Part shown: positions 42,961 to 61,612 of the stretch, one piece after another
How positions within the stretch are numbered: position 1 is the stretch's first letter
How the letters are laid out: the number at the start of each line of letters is the position of its first letter
Assembly (NCBI GenBank): GCA_009667805.1
Contig: CM019064.1
Coordinates: forward strand, 382,988,549-383,052,548
Source of the DNA: Leptobrachium leishanense
Lineage: Eukaryota; Chordata; Amphibia; Anura; Megophryidae
Direction of reading: 5' to 3'
Length of the DNA stretch: 64,000 bases
The notes under the pieces: generated by a model
Told to the model about the DNA's origin: nothing
Database searches by the model: none
What the model saw: the letters and a program-made list of their open reading frames with translations, nothing else
Translations under genes and position numbers: made by a program

Positions 42961-43722
42961 CTTGGTATCGAGGTATAGCTCTCCTATAGGTGTTACTAAA
43001 CGCGAGGCCCTCGGCGTGTCATGGACTGCCTGCTTCCTGCAGCTGAGAGTGCTGGGAACTGTAGTCCATAGCAGCTGGAGCGCCAAAGGGTGTTAGTGAT
43101 TGAGAGCAAGCTAAAGGTATGTCTAGGTAGCAGGGTTTCCAGATCTTCCATGTAATCCTGGACATGCAGTGCTATCTAATGCAGAGGGGAGCACAGGAAA
43201 AAGTGCTGCCCTGCAACATGTATAATCTGTATGCTGCAGGAAGGCAATTGGGACATCATGGTTTACTTTTATTTCTTACCTGCAGTTTATGGATTATACG
43301 TATTGAGGGGTGGCATTTTTTTTCATGCACTGCCCATCAGAATGACTAAACTATTAATCCAGCAAAACCATGGCTGATCTGGCAAGGTGGCCGGCGTCAA
43401 GAAGGCAAATCTGTTCCTTTTTGATAGAGAGATAGAGATATCTCTATCTCTCTATATATATATATATATATATACTCATTTTTTTTCATTATGCTTAGAC
43501 GTTTTGAGCTTTGCGGTTCTTCTCTCGGTTTTCTTGGTCACTGAATGTTTCGGCTGCAGCCTCACCAAATGACTTTGCGCTGGTAACTGTTAAGTCCTAA
43601 AATCGTGGTGTGGGAAAATTTGAAAATGCATTTTTTTATTTTTTTTAAACCTACATTCCTTTTTTTTTTTATATTTTCAGCTTCTTCCGGTTTAACCCTC
43701 TTGTGACACCCTGCTCGTCAAG

Positions 43723-51561
<7,839 letters not shown>

Positions 51562-52020
51562 ATATTCCCCCCCCCCCCCCTTTGCAGAGTCCAGATGTCT
51601 GTGACACGTCCCCCTAGATCTGTGGCCATGTCCGGAGGGTCAGCCTTTCTCTTAAAGGGAAACTAGAGTAAAAATTTACATTTTTCTACTTTTTATGACG
51701 GCCATCTTCTTAAATATTTATTCTCATGTTCCCGTATCATGTCTGAATGTGAAATATTGAGAAATGTGTATATTTTTTTTATTTTTCCAGCTGGTTGGGG
51801 GATGCAATTTTCCTTAATCGCTCTCTTGAGCACTTCCAGAACAGGGAATGGAAAGTACAAAGTACTGGAACGTCTAATGTGCATACATGAAAGTAACAAA
51901 ACACGCTTTCACATAGTAGAAACTTGTGTATTTTATTTGTAGTTTCCCTTTAACTATCCTACCACAGGATTGGACAGTTTAACCTGGGAAATAAACCAAT
52001 AATACTTAAATGTTTGTCTC
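51562..52020 (+). other. ATP5MC1: ATP5MC 3' UTR with poly(A) signal
   Basis: AATAAA lies at 51990-51995, followed by a T/GT-rich stretch (TGTTTGTCTCTTTC) typical of a cleavage region. No alternative signal is seen before it. The UTR is about 450 bases, two thirds of it a TTAA-flanked inverted-repeat element (51656-51949). Without that insert it would be roughly 160 bases. Confidence 0.75.
51656..51949. mobile_element. TTAA element inside the ATP5MC 3' UTR
   Basis: It is flanked by TTAA (51652-51655 and 51950-51953). The ends AGGGAAACTA and TAGTTTCCCT are perfectly inverted, with weaker pairing inward. At 294 bases, it resembles the ends of the element at 1190-1753 (AGGG...CCCT). The host poly(A) signal lies beyond it, so the element is expected in the mature mRNA. 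Confidence 0.75.
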
Positions 52021-52173
52021 TTTCTTTCGTTTCCCCTTTTTGAGGCTGTCAAGTCACTTAGACACATTTAAAACAATTGCAAAGCACTACGTGTAATTAG
52101 GCTTTAGAGTTTGATCAGCAAAGGACAACTTTCTAACACGACACTCCAAGCAACATAAACCCTTCACCTGTTT
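52021..52173. other. Flank downstream of ATP5MC
   Basis: No feature is recognised. Confidence 0.35.
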
Positions 52174-52350
52174 AATGTGTTAGGCAGTGGTTCCCAACCG
52201 TGGTCCTCAAGTATCACCTTGGGGAAATGCAGACTGACTCCGGCAATCCATTGAGTAGCAAATCATGTCATCTGTGCTATACCTCATATCTTTAAAAAAA
52301 AAACTGGCCTGTTGGGGGTACTTGAGGACTGCGGTTGAGAGTCACTGAGT
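52174..52350. mobile_element. hAT-type MITE (CAGTGGTTCCCAACC)
   Basis: The ends CAGTGGTTCCCAACCGTGG and CTGCGGTTGAGAGTCACTG are inverted. Inner GTCCTCAAGTA / TACTTGAGGAC is also inverted. Typical hAT-type MITE. Confidence 0.7.
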
Positions 52351-52479
52351 TAAGGGATGCAATTCATCCCCCCCCCCCCCCCCATCACTGTTGGGAACTA
52401 GTGGTCTTTTGGAGAATCATTTTTATTTAGACAGAAATATTTGGGCATATTTCTAAAGTGTTTTGTACTTCAAGTCCTC

Positions 52480-52640
52480 TACCCCTACTGTCACCCCCCC
52501 CTCTCCTTTTGATTGTAAGCTCTTAAGCAGGGTCCTCTCCTACCATTCTGTGTTTTGTTATTCTGTCTCCCATTGTACAGCGCTACAGAACTTGTTAGGT
52601 TGTTAGTTACAAGTTTTTTATAAAGCACTGTTTGACAGGC
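52480..52640 (+). mobile_element. L2-like LINE 3' end
   Basis: GATTGTAAGCTCTTAAGCAG, ATTGTACAGCGCTACAGAAC and TTATAAAGCACTG reproduce the standard L2 3' UTR. Confidence 0.65.
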
Positions 52641-53228
52641 AGAGGTCTCCATCTGCTGGCCAAATACAGCTCTATTCCAACGTTGTTGTAAACTTACCAG
52701 TCAATGGATTTGTTAACACCCACCTTGGAACAGGGCCCAGAGTTAATACATTTGTCAGCTCTGTCCAGGAGTAGCTGTGGAAAAATCTGTTATGGACATT
52801 CCCCAGCTGGTTTTAAAAAGTGTTTAGTGCCTCAGGCATCATGCTTTGATGCTAAAACCTTGGAGGCATGTTCTTTAGCCCAAGTGCAAATGAATTTTAT
52901 TTGCAATGATAAAAGCATAGCTCCAGATCGTTTTAACGTGATCTCAGGCTGCTGTGTCTGCTGCTTTATCGTGTATGCACAAATCCCACTAACCCCTTGA
53001 CTATTGTGTAACTGTAGGAGTGGGTTCCTGCCTTTTTGTAAAACATATTTATTTGCAAAGTATTTTACCAGGAAGGATACATTGAGATTTCTCTTGTTTT
53101 CAAGTATGTCCTGGGTAACTTGTATTAACCCATCACCTGACAGTCCATCCCTCCTTCCTTTCATTCTCTGCATATTACACTTATCTGCCTGTCACATCAC
53201 ACATACGGTAGCAGCACGAAATCCTTTA
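52641..53228. other. Unassigned, with a LINE-A 3' fragment at 53044-53118 (minus)
   Basis: 53044-53118 is the complement of the LINE-A tail (TTTTACCAGGAAGGATACAT, CAAGTATGTCCTGGG). The rest is unrecognised; no gene. Confidence 0.5.
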
Positions 53229-53637
53229 GGCTAGGGTCAGACAACGCATTTCTCGTGTTGTCTGTGAAAAAGGTGCGTTCGAACGAATGGACGTATTTTT
53301 TTCACGGAATACACGATAGTGGTCATATGATGCACATTTTCGTCTGATTTTGTACGGTTATCAAAACACTTTTTGCATCTGGACATTATGTTGGCCGGAC
53401 ATGAGCAGGGTCTGACGTCTCCTAATCACGGACACATGCCGCTAGCGGATGTAGCGCAGTCTGTACGTCAGTACTAGCGGTTTGGTGCTCTTGAAAAAAT
53501 GCGTTAGTTTGCCACTTGCGTTGCCACATTTTTGTGCGGCCGTTCTTCGTATGCTGCCCGGCATTGGACGTAATTTGCTAGCGCGGCCGTGATTTAGTGC
53601 GGCTAAACGCACGTTAATACTGCGTTAGTCTGACCTT
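53229..53637. mobile_element. MITE, GGCTAGGGTCAGACGA family, copy 5
   Basis: The left end is GGCTAGGGTCAGACAACGC; the right end GTTAGTCTGACCTTAGAC is decayed. The interior is close to the 6790 copy (ttcgaacgaatggacgta). Confidence 0.7.
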
Positions 53638-54700
53638 AGACTCTACGGTATCTGCTCCTAAAAATGTGAAGTAGATTGGGAAAAGTCTTATTTCTTGATG
53701 GTTGCTGAAGTTAAAGTTGAGGGGTGTGTTTTTTTTTTTTTTTGTGTGTTGCCTCTGCCCTCATAGCCAGCCAGGTTTTTTAACTTCCCAGCTGCCAGTC
53801 ACCAGATTGGTCACTTTTTTTTTTTTTTTAAAGCCGCACGGGCTTCCTAATGATCTTACTCACAGACCAACTGTGATGGCGAGCGTTCCAAAAGCGGCAG
53901 CTGGTGCATGGTTGCGCAGCAATGGAACCTGTGTACAAAAGTAGGCATGTTCAGAGTGAAAGAGTAGGTTCACAAATTGAGTAAAAGAGCTGCAGGGACT
54001 CTTGGATTTCAGAAGTCCTGAACTGACACGGTGACCATCCCGGCACCGTGGGAGAAAAGGTAAGTATTTATAGCTGAACAAAGTAGCAATTGGGGCCAAA
54101 AGCTTTAAGCAGCATTTGCCCAATTATTTAAGGACATAATATATGGCCAGACCCCCCCCCCCTCCTTTTTAAGTGATGCTGATGGGTTCCACTGATGCTA
54201 TGCCTTTTTAAGGGCAATGATTGCCTCTTACCTACTGCAGAGAAAGATCACCACCTCTCCTGCAGGGGGGAAAAAAACCATCTTTGTAATATTGGCTTTT
54301 CCTGCCACTACCAGCTACATAAATATTACATAGCTTTCAATCAGCTGCTGCAAGTTCCAGCCCCATTCCTCCATTTTGCGTTTGATCACCTGGCTCTTTC
54401 TATAAAACCCAGTTTTATGCTTCTTTTAAACTGGTATGAACAGAAGATGAGAGGAAGGAGACATTAAAGTTGTTTCCTTTACATGCATACTATGGTTATT
54501 TTTGTCTTTATATAGTGCACGTGATATTTTCCTGGAGTTCATTAGTCTCCTCAAAACATCCCAATGGAAAATACCTTGGTACGCTCTGGGTGTAGTTTTA
54601 CGAAAGCTACCTGAAAATGGCATCAGCTTCAAACGTAAGAAGTGACCGATTTATATTTGCTAACAAATTCTCAAAAAAAAAAATCATATGGCCTGTTCAA
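53638..54700. other. No recognised gene
   Basis: AACTTCCCAGCTGCCAG at 53782 recurs at 57575, so part of this is an interspersed repeat. T-runs and a C-run are present. No exon or domain is seen. Confidence 0.35.
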
Positions 54701-55282
54701 CCTTCCTGGCGGTCTAATTTTTTTTCAAAATTTCGTGTCTAAAAGTGTCATGCTTTCTTTTAAAAAAAAAAATAGTTTTTGTACATAGTTAGCCTGTAAT
54801 AATTAGGAATCACGCACTGAAATCCGTGCAATCAAGAGTCCTTACTGGTAAAATCCTTTTTATTTATAAATAGTAAATACACGGAGTCTGATAAAGTTTG
54901 AAACACATAATTTATTATCCCAAAAATAATTATCCAAAATAATGCAAATAAATGATATTCAATAAAATACAACAAAAAAGACTGAAATCTGTCTGAAAAC
55001 AAGGGTGATATGATGTATGGTCTGTTTCTTATCCTGTAGTGCCACCTAGTGGCCGTTCATAAACAATGCACTTTGGATTACAGTGTTTTATGAATTTTTT
55101 TCCTAAGTTTGCTGCTGGTCCTGCCCCCCCTGCATCGTGTGACTCGCAGGGAGCATTCCAGGAAGCAGCTCGCCGGAGCCAGGAGGAGGGGAGTATGGAT
55201 CCAGCCCAAGTGTGGCTCGGGGTTACCGTTCGGGGTAGTGAAATTTAACCCCGAGTCACACTCGGGAATACCGCCAGGGAGG
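54701..55282. mobile_element. TTAA element, CCTCCCTGGCGGT family, copy 3 (long form)
   Basis: The ends CCTTCCTGGCGGTCTAAT and ATACCGCCAGGGAGG are inverted. TTAA follows at 55283-55286 and TTCAA precedes. The interior matches the copy at 40437. Compared with the short form at 17542, it has an extra 3'-UTR-like block. Confidence 0.75.
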
Positions 55283-55537
55283 TTAAGCAACAACCTATAG
55301 AATTAAAAACAAGTTCCTTTTAATGTCAACTGCTTTGCAAAATACATTCAAGGCCTCCTCCAATAAAAGAACCAAACATCACCTTAACTTACTACGACGA
55401 GGGGAGGCCTCAGAAAATTGTATAGCTTTCAATTTGGGAAAAGGTATTCTTCTAGACCTGGGTTTCCAAATCCTTTCTTTCCATGTCAGTGATACAAGGA
55501 TCTAAGATTGGTTCCTCTGTGAAAACTTCCTGACATT
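55283..55537. other. No recognised feature
   Basis: Short unassigned stretch. Confidence 0.3.
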
Positions 55538-56665
55538 TGTTTATAAAGGATTTTACCAGGAAGGATACATGGAGATTTCTATCGTTTTAAAGTATGTCCT
55601 GGGTTCAACAACATTGAATTGTTAGTCGTTACAGAAACCAAGTAATAAAATGCAAGATATTTAGGGATTTAGATATATTGGGAGACTGGGCACTTAAATG
55701 GCAGATGAAATTTAATCTAGATAAATGCAAAGTTATGCACTTTGGAGTGAAGAACACACAAGTAATTTATACCCTAAATGGTACGGAGTTAGGGAAATCC
55801 AAGCAGGAGAAGGATTTGGGAATAATCAGACTTCAAACTAAGTAACAATGTGCAATGTCAAACAGCAGCCGCCAAGGCCAGCAAAGTATTGGCATGCATT
55901 AAAAGGGGAGTTCACTCACGGGATGAAAACATAATTTTGCCTCTGTATAAATCAATGGTCAGGCCGCACCTTGAATATGCCGTGCAATTTTGGGCACCTG
56001 TCTTAAAAAAAGATATTATAGCGCTAGAAAAAGTGCAGAGACGGGCAACTAAATTAATAAGGGGAATGGAAGGGTTAAGTTATGAGGAAAGACTAACAAG
56101 CTTAATCCTGTTTTAGTTTAAAGAAACGGCGCCTTAGAGGGGATCTGATAACCTTTATATAAATATATATGGGGCCATTAACAGGACTATACACAGGACA
56201 CGAGGTCACCCATTTAGACTGGAAGAAAGAAAATTTAGCTTAAAGCATAGGAAGGGTTATTTTACGGTGAGAACAATAAAGCTGTGGAATTCTCTGCCTG
56301 TTGAGGTGGTTGGGTCAGAGACCATACAGACTTTTAAAAAGCGACTGGATGACTTCCTGCAGACACAGAATATTAAGGGTTATAATATTTAATATGTGGG
56401 TAAAAGCTTCTTGATCCAAGGAGAAATCTGACGCCATTCTGGGGTCAAGAAGGAATTCTTTCCCAGTATGTTGCATATTGGCAAGCATTTCAGACTGGGT
56501 TTTTTGCCTTCTTTTGGATCAACAGCAGTAGGTTATGTGGGAGAGGCTGAACCCGATGGACGCATGTCTTTTTTTCAGCCTATATAACTATATTAAAAAA
56601 CAACACAAATATACAGATGAACACAGAAAATAAATATGTAGGAAATATAGTCACTATGTTTACAT
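55538..56665 (-). mobile_element. LINE-A 3' fragment split by a CR1
   Basis: 55538-55662 (complement of the LINE-A tail to ...GCAAGATATT) and 56595-56665 (ATTAAAAAACAACACAAATATACAG...GTCACTATGT) join to give the same sequence as 25328-25530. A CR1 lies between them. Confidence 0.75.
55663..56594 (+). pseudogene. CR1 LINE 3' portion, inserted in LINE-A
   Basis: It encodes LNLDKCKVMHFG-type sequence, then TAAAKASKVLACIKRGVHSR, RPHLEYAVQFWAPVLKKDI and RRATKLIRGMEGLSYEERL. It carries several frameshifts and a deletion near 56170. About 95% similar by eye to the copy at 16510-17448. The tail GATGGACGCATGTC...CCTATATAACTAT is the CR1 end. Confidence 0.8.
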
Positions 56666-57410
56666 TCCCAGATCCTACTTCATTCAGTAGAAATAAGAGT
56701 TGAGACACAGCCATAAACCTGGAGTCACCCGTTTTGATCCATACCTAGACTCTTCCACTGGACGAAGAGGAATTCAGCCCCCTCCCTGAAAAAGGTTAGG
56801 AAAAGTGTCACATAACATAATTTATATAATTATTTTTATATATACAGCTAGTGTTCACATTGCCAATTAATCACCTCTTTGGCATTGTACATTCCGCATA
56901 TATTAACAGACACTGAAATCCAAAAAGGCTGCCCAGCAGGAGCAGATTGAAGGTCTCTGGGATTAAGAAAGTCCTCTGTTTTTGATGGCTGTCACAGCCC
57001 CTAGAATAAAGCAGGGGGGTGTTATGAACTCATTACATTGTGTACACCATGTAAATTAAATGGATAATAGATTACTGTCTGTAGAGGGCAGACATATGCC
57101 TTTTACTAACTAATATGCTGCACTCCCATTAGTTGTTTTCTATATTAATAACTGTTGGGATACTTGATATTTGTTCATTGTTCATACAAATGTAACACTC
57201 ACACATGATGCAAAAGAAAGGGGCCGTAGTCAGGGTAATCTGTGATTCGGTAATTGTGAAGGAATTGTCACAAATCCCATGCCTCCAGGCTTTACCAATC
57301 CTGGAAGTGATCTTTGCATTGCAGTAATGTCTCCTCCACATCTTCAGATTAATGCTAAATCGCATTTACCACCTCGTTATGACGCTGGACTATTTGCTGC
57401 CTCTGCGTCA
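56666..57410. other. No recognised gene
   Basis: AT-rich sequence without supported features. Confidence 0.35.
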
Positions 57411-58204
57411 TTAAAGGGACAGTCTTCTCATCCTGACCACGTCAGTGTTTTAAACTGGACAGAATGTGAGGAGTGCCCCCTCCCCCTTCTACCCTCCAGC
57501 CTTGATCTTGGGAAAACGTTGGGTGGGTTTCCACCACCCCACCCAACGTCCCCAGCAGCCGGGATTTTGAATTTCCCAGCTGCCAGATCGGTCACTAGTT
57601 ACGTCACCGCACAGAGCATGCTGACATCTATCGCAGGCGGTCTCCGAGAGACAGCAATGGATCGGACCTGGGCATCCACGTGCAGCTCTGATCCATCGCT
57701 CTGCGCAGATGCTACGGAAGTGTACAAGTTCCATAGCGGTGCGCAATTTGCAGTTCCTACACTACACAAATTGAGTGGTAGTGAAAATTGCATAGTAATG
57801 CTTCAGGACTTCCGGGATCTCTCCCCTTCTGCTCCAGTTTTCTGAAATGTGGAAATCCCTGTGGCTTCTTACGCAATTTGCTTAGCGTACGTAACTTTTG
57901 CATCTTTGCTCTGCAAATTGTGTAACTTGCATACTTTTGAACGCAAGCTACGCAGACGCCTCTGCAGAACGATGGATAAGCGCACACTGTACTAGTCCTC
58001 TGCTGCTTCCTCCCAGCAAATTATGCTGACCTCATCAGTCCCCAAGTTGGTCCACGGCAAGTGGAATATTCAAAATCCTGTCTGCTGATTGGCAGTTGTG
58101 TGGGTGGAGTAAACTCCTCTGCTTCACACACCCTACCAGCCAAACAGGGATGAGAAAAATGGGGGACACTCCACGCAGCCTGACAACATCCCCTTACCAT
58201 TTAA
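57411..58204. mobile_element. Probable TTAA-type element (TTAAAGGGACAGTC) of unclear right end
   Basis: ATTAAAGGGACAGTCTTCTC at about 57410 resembles TTAA-element left ends. The interior shares 'ccagctgccag', 'catgctgac.tc' and 'gtgggtggagtaaactc' with 44.6-44.8 kb and 53.78 kb. The 188-codon frame here (57279-57845) has no domain pattern and crosses the boundary, so it is not treated as a gene. Confidence 0.35.
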
Positions 58205-58546
58205 GGCCGGGGTCAGACGTGCGTTTTGCAGAACGGAAAGAACATCCATGAGAGTGGACATTCCTTCCACTCTGACGCCCGTCTGGCTGCCTCGCTGAGC
58301 GCAGTTAGTGCGCTTAGCACTGCAAGGCTTGAACCTCCTATGGAGGATCGCTCTTTGCAGCCCTGTCGAACGCACATCGTAGCGGGGAGGCTTTCAGAAC
58401 GTCCACGGCACGCCCGCTGTAGCACGCACAATTCATGCGTGCTTTACACCATGTGGCCAGACCCGTCGAAGCGTTACAACGCTGCGATGGACACCGGGAG
58501 GCACGTTTAGTACGGGCGCACATAGTGCACTCATCTGACCCCGGCC
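58205..58546. mobile_element. MITE, GGCCGGGGTCAGACG variant of the GGCTAGGGTCAGACGA family
   Basis: The ends GGCCGGGGTCAGACGTGCG and TCATCTGACCCCGGCC are inverted, with TTAA on both sides. The interior is CG-rich and strongly diverged. Confidence 0.7.
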
Positions 58547-58710
58547 TTAACAATCTTTCTGTTGGAACAATGCCAAGCCCATTATTCGCTTTGTGCTGAT
58601 AGCAGCACACGTTAAAATGCTCTAATCAGGCAAAGCAAGTTAAAATAATATAGTCCTATCAAAATAATGCACTTTTAATGCACTGAATGTGGCTTCAGTT
58701 AAAAAACTTA

Positions 58711-59170
58711 AGGGATTATTCAGAGCGCACTGAAATTTCACCACTCTCTTGTTCGGCGCACTTTGGTGAGTTCAGTTCACCTGTTCTTCTAAGTGCACTG
58801 AATGGGATCTGCTGAACAGATCAACGAATGCTGCCGGTCAGCCGCCAAAAAAAAATGGTCACCGAACTGGTTCTGCTTTTGGAACCAGTGCAGTGCTTTT
58901 TTTTTTGTTACTATTATTTTCAATATGCGCTATGTCTGTAAACCTGTCAAACTATCCCCTAAATCAGGGCATGACGCCAACACTTCAGTGCAGTACTGCG
59001 CTCTGATATTCGTTCTCTCTGCCGCTGCAGATTGCCGATGTGCAGCAAACTGCACCATATTTTGCCATCATTTTTACATCATACGAACAGCAACAAAATT
59101 GCACCGTATGGGGAAATTCAACATTCAGTGCCTTTTGGGAGGCATGTCAGTGCTTAGTAAATAAACCCCT
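58711..59170. mobile_element. TIR element, GGGGTTATTCAGAGAGCACTG family, diverged copy
   Basis: It begins AGGGATTATTCAGAGCGCACTG and ends TAGTAAATAAACCCCT. The interior is decayed; the small frames carry no domains. Confidence 0.5.
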
Positions 59171-59546
59171 TTGTGCAGCAGCACCGCTAGTCCCAACATA
59201 CAAAAAGGTGTTTTGGTAAACTTGCATAATTTCTGCATCATTTATTTTCAATGGGAGTTAAAAAAACAGCAAAACAAATATAAATGTGTTTTTTTTTTTT
59301 TAACTCCCCTAATGAGTTTGTCAAAGTCCATCTTGCCCAGCAATCGTTCTGAACTCCCAGCCTGCAAGGTGAGATCGCCCATCTGCTGTGATCTTTACCC
59401 GTCTCCAGAAGTCAGCCGTCAGACATCTGCCGCAATGGACGATGGTTCCATTCACATTCATGTTACAGGATCGGACGTACAACGACAGACGATATCAGAT
59501 GATCGCACCATCGCACGAAAACTGTTCCAGTGGACGTCCAGCCTTA
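59171..59546. other. No recognised feature
   Basis: Unassigned stretch with a T-run. Confidence 0.3.
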
Positions 59547-59817
59547 AGGCTAGGGTCAGACGAACGCATTTTTCACGTCTACCATCAAAAAGTGCGTTGA
59601 TGCGTCCAAACGCATTTTTTCACGGAAGACGCGATAGCGGTCATACGATGCGCTTTTACGGCAGTATTTTTTGACGGAGCTATAAAAAACAAATGGACAT
59701 AGGCCAGACATGTGCAACGTCTGACGTCTCCTAATCACACACACACGCCGCTATCCTGACGCAGCGCACTCTGTGCGTCAGTACTTGCGGTTCCACGTTC
59801 TCGAAAAAATGTGTTGG
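59547..59817. mobile_element. MITE, GGCTAGGGTCAGACGA family, truncated copy
   Basis: The left end GGCTAGGGTCAGACGAACGC is present. The interior (ACGCGATAGCGGTCATACGA) is close to the 6790 copy. The right third is missing after TTCTCGAAAAAATG. Confidence 0.7.
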
Positions 59818-60533
59818 TTCTGCAAGCCCCTCCTATGCACAAAGTCCTCCAAGGACCATCATTTCTTTGTGTTTAATATTTTTTATTTAAATTTTGAAAA
59901 ACCTGCAAAACCCCAAAATGACTCGAACTGAATTTTCTTCCTCAACACGAATATACGTTTCACTGAAGTGTGAATGAACGGTGATTTTTATACTGTTTGG
60001 TTGCTCAATGTATAAAAAGACATGATACATGGAAAAGAGCAGACAGTGCGGGCGAAGCAATGTTATTAGCAGCTCCTCTACTATGGTAACAACAGCTGCT
60101 TTCCTCTGTGCCAAGTGCTGTTGTTGCTGTTGCCATGATGTTGGCAGGGGCGCTGTTTGTTACAGTTGTTTCCATGTTTTGGAAATACTGCATTTTCTCT
60201 GAGACAGAACAGACGCGTGGGAATTCGGCTACCCGAAAGCCGGATATTTTTAGGTGCGATTTCTTTTCCACTAGCGTGTTAGAGCCGTAAGACTGGAAGT
60301 CAGTCACACTTCCATTACAGAGTATAGCAGATTATGGGAATTAGTCACACGCACCCTTTATTCCGTCCACACTTTTCAAAATCTCAGAATCAGGAATTTC
60401 CTGTGATTTTGTTCCTAGGAGAACTTGAAGAAAAAATCAGGGAAAATCAGTTTGTTCGAATATATATATATATATATATATTGTCATAGGTTTCTATCCT
60501 CTACAAATATCTCTGTATTTATATCGAAGTGTA

Positions 60534-60570
<37 letters not shown>

Positions 60571-60784
60571 TAAACACGGGGAGGGTATCACTCAACCTTT
60601 ACTAAGCACTCAGTGTGGCTGCATCTCAAGACAAAAATACAACATACCAGGAAGAGAGCACTCCAATCAACACACTCAAAAGACAACAGCAGCAGCTTTA
60701 TACATTTAAACATGTTACCAGATTTTAACCCTTCAAATTCAAAGCTTCCAACAATTCTTACCCCCTTCAGGATTACAATAGATC
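59818..60784. other. No recognised gene; AT and GT microsatellites
   Basis: (AT)n at about 60462-60482 and (GT)n(AT)n at about 60534-60571. No exon or repeat termini are identified. Confidence 0.45.
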
Positions 60785-60788
60785 TTAA

Positions 60789-61612
60789 CCGCTTCGCTGC
60801 GGAGGACACGCTCAGTGCGTCCAGCCACGCAAAGCCTTGGCTGCGGAGGATGCGCTGAGCGTGTCCTCCCTTTGCAGCTGCGATCGGCCGGGCTTCTGCT
60901 GCAGGCTGACATCTTGGATGTCAGCCCAGCCTCCGGGACCCCAGCGGGCAGGAATAGAGTTATCGCATTGGGCGCAATGACGTCTATTCCAGGTACCCCC
61001 CCCAGCCAGTGCGGAGAAGGTGCCTGAAGGGGAGGGTCCTTTGGACCTCTCTCCCTCCCATTCGGCTTGGAGCATGCACTGCTTAGAAGGGTACAGCCTG
61101 CCCTTCTAAGCGGTGGCTGCCTTTAACCCTTTGGGAGCTGGATCGCGATTCGTTGCCAACAGGCACCAGATCGCGGTCCCCTCCTGGAGCTGGCCGACAT
61201 CTTGGATGTCGGCCAAGCTTCTGGGATCTTCCCCTGCCTACTGGCATCATCGTACACAGCGCGATGACATCAGTTCAGGAGTTAACCCCTAGCTGCCACC
61301 TATGGTTCCAGTGAACCCCCTATCTCCCGATTCGTGGCAGCTAGGGGTTAAGAGCATGGCCTTTCCAATGATACCAAACATGACCATGTAAAATGTAACA
61401 AATTAATAGAAATATAATTTTTTTTAAAAAACTTATTTTTTTTGCTTTGTTAATGCAGCAATATTGTTCCCATCTCAATTATAATGTGAACAATGATGCT
61501 GCAGTAACGATTTTTTCTATGGGGCGTTTGCTAAAAATCACGTAATTTCCCCCCCCAAAAAATCTAACTGGTTCCCATTTCTAATTTTTTTAACAAGCGC
61601 ACCCAATAGAAA
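60789..61612. mobile_element. TTAA element, CCCCTTCGCTGC family, copy 3, truncated by a CR1
   Basis: TTAA (60785-60788) precedes CCGCTTCGCTGCGG. Shared blocks with 18289-19502 are in the same order: 'ctgacatcttggatgtc', 'agctggccgacatcttggatgtcggcc', 'gttaacccctagctgcc', 'tgcagcaatattgttccc'. The match ends at CACCCAATAGAAAAT, where the CR1 begins. Confidence 0.7.

Noticed and set aside
57279..57845. 188-codon open frame
   Set aside because: Crosses a repeat boundary, contains MITE-related sequence found elsewhere, and shows no domain pattern.
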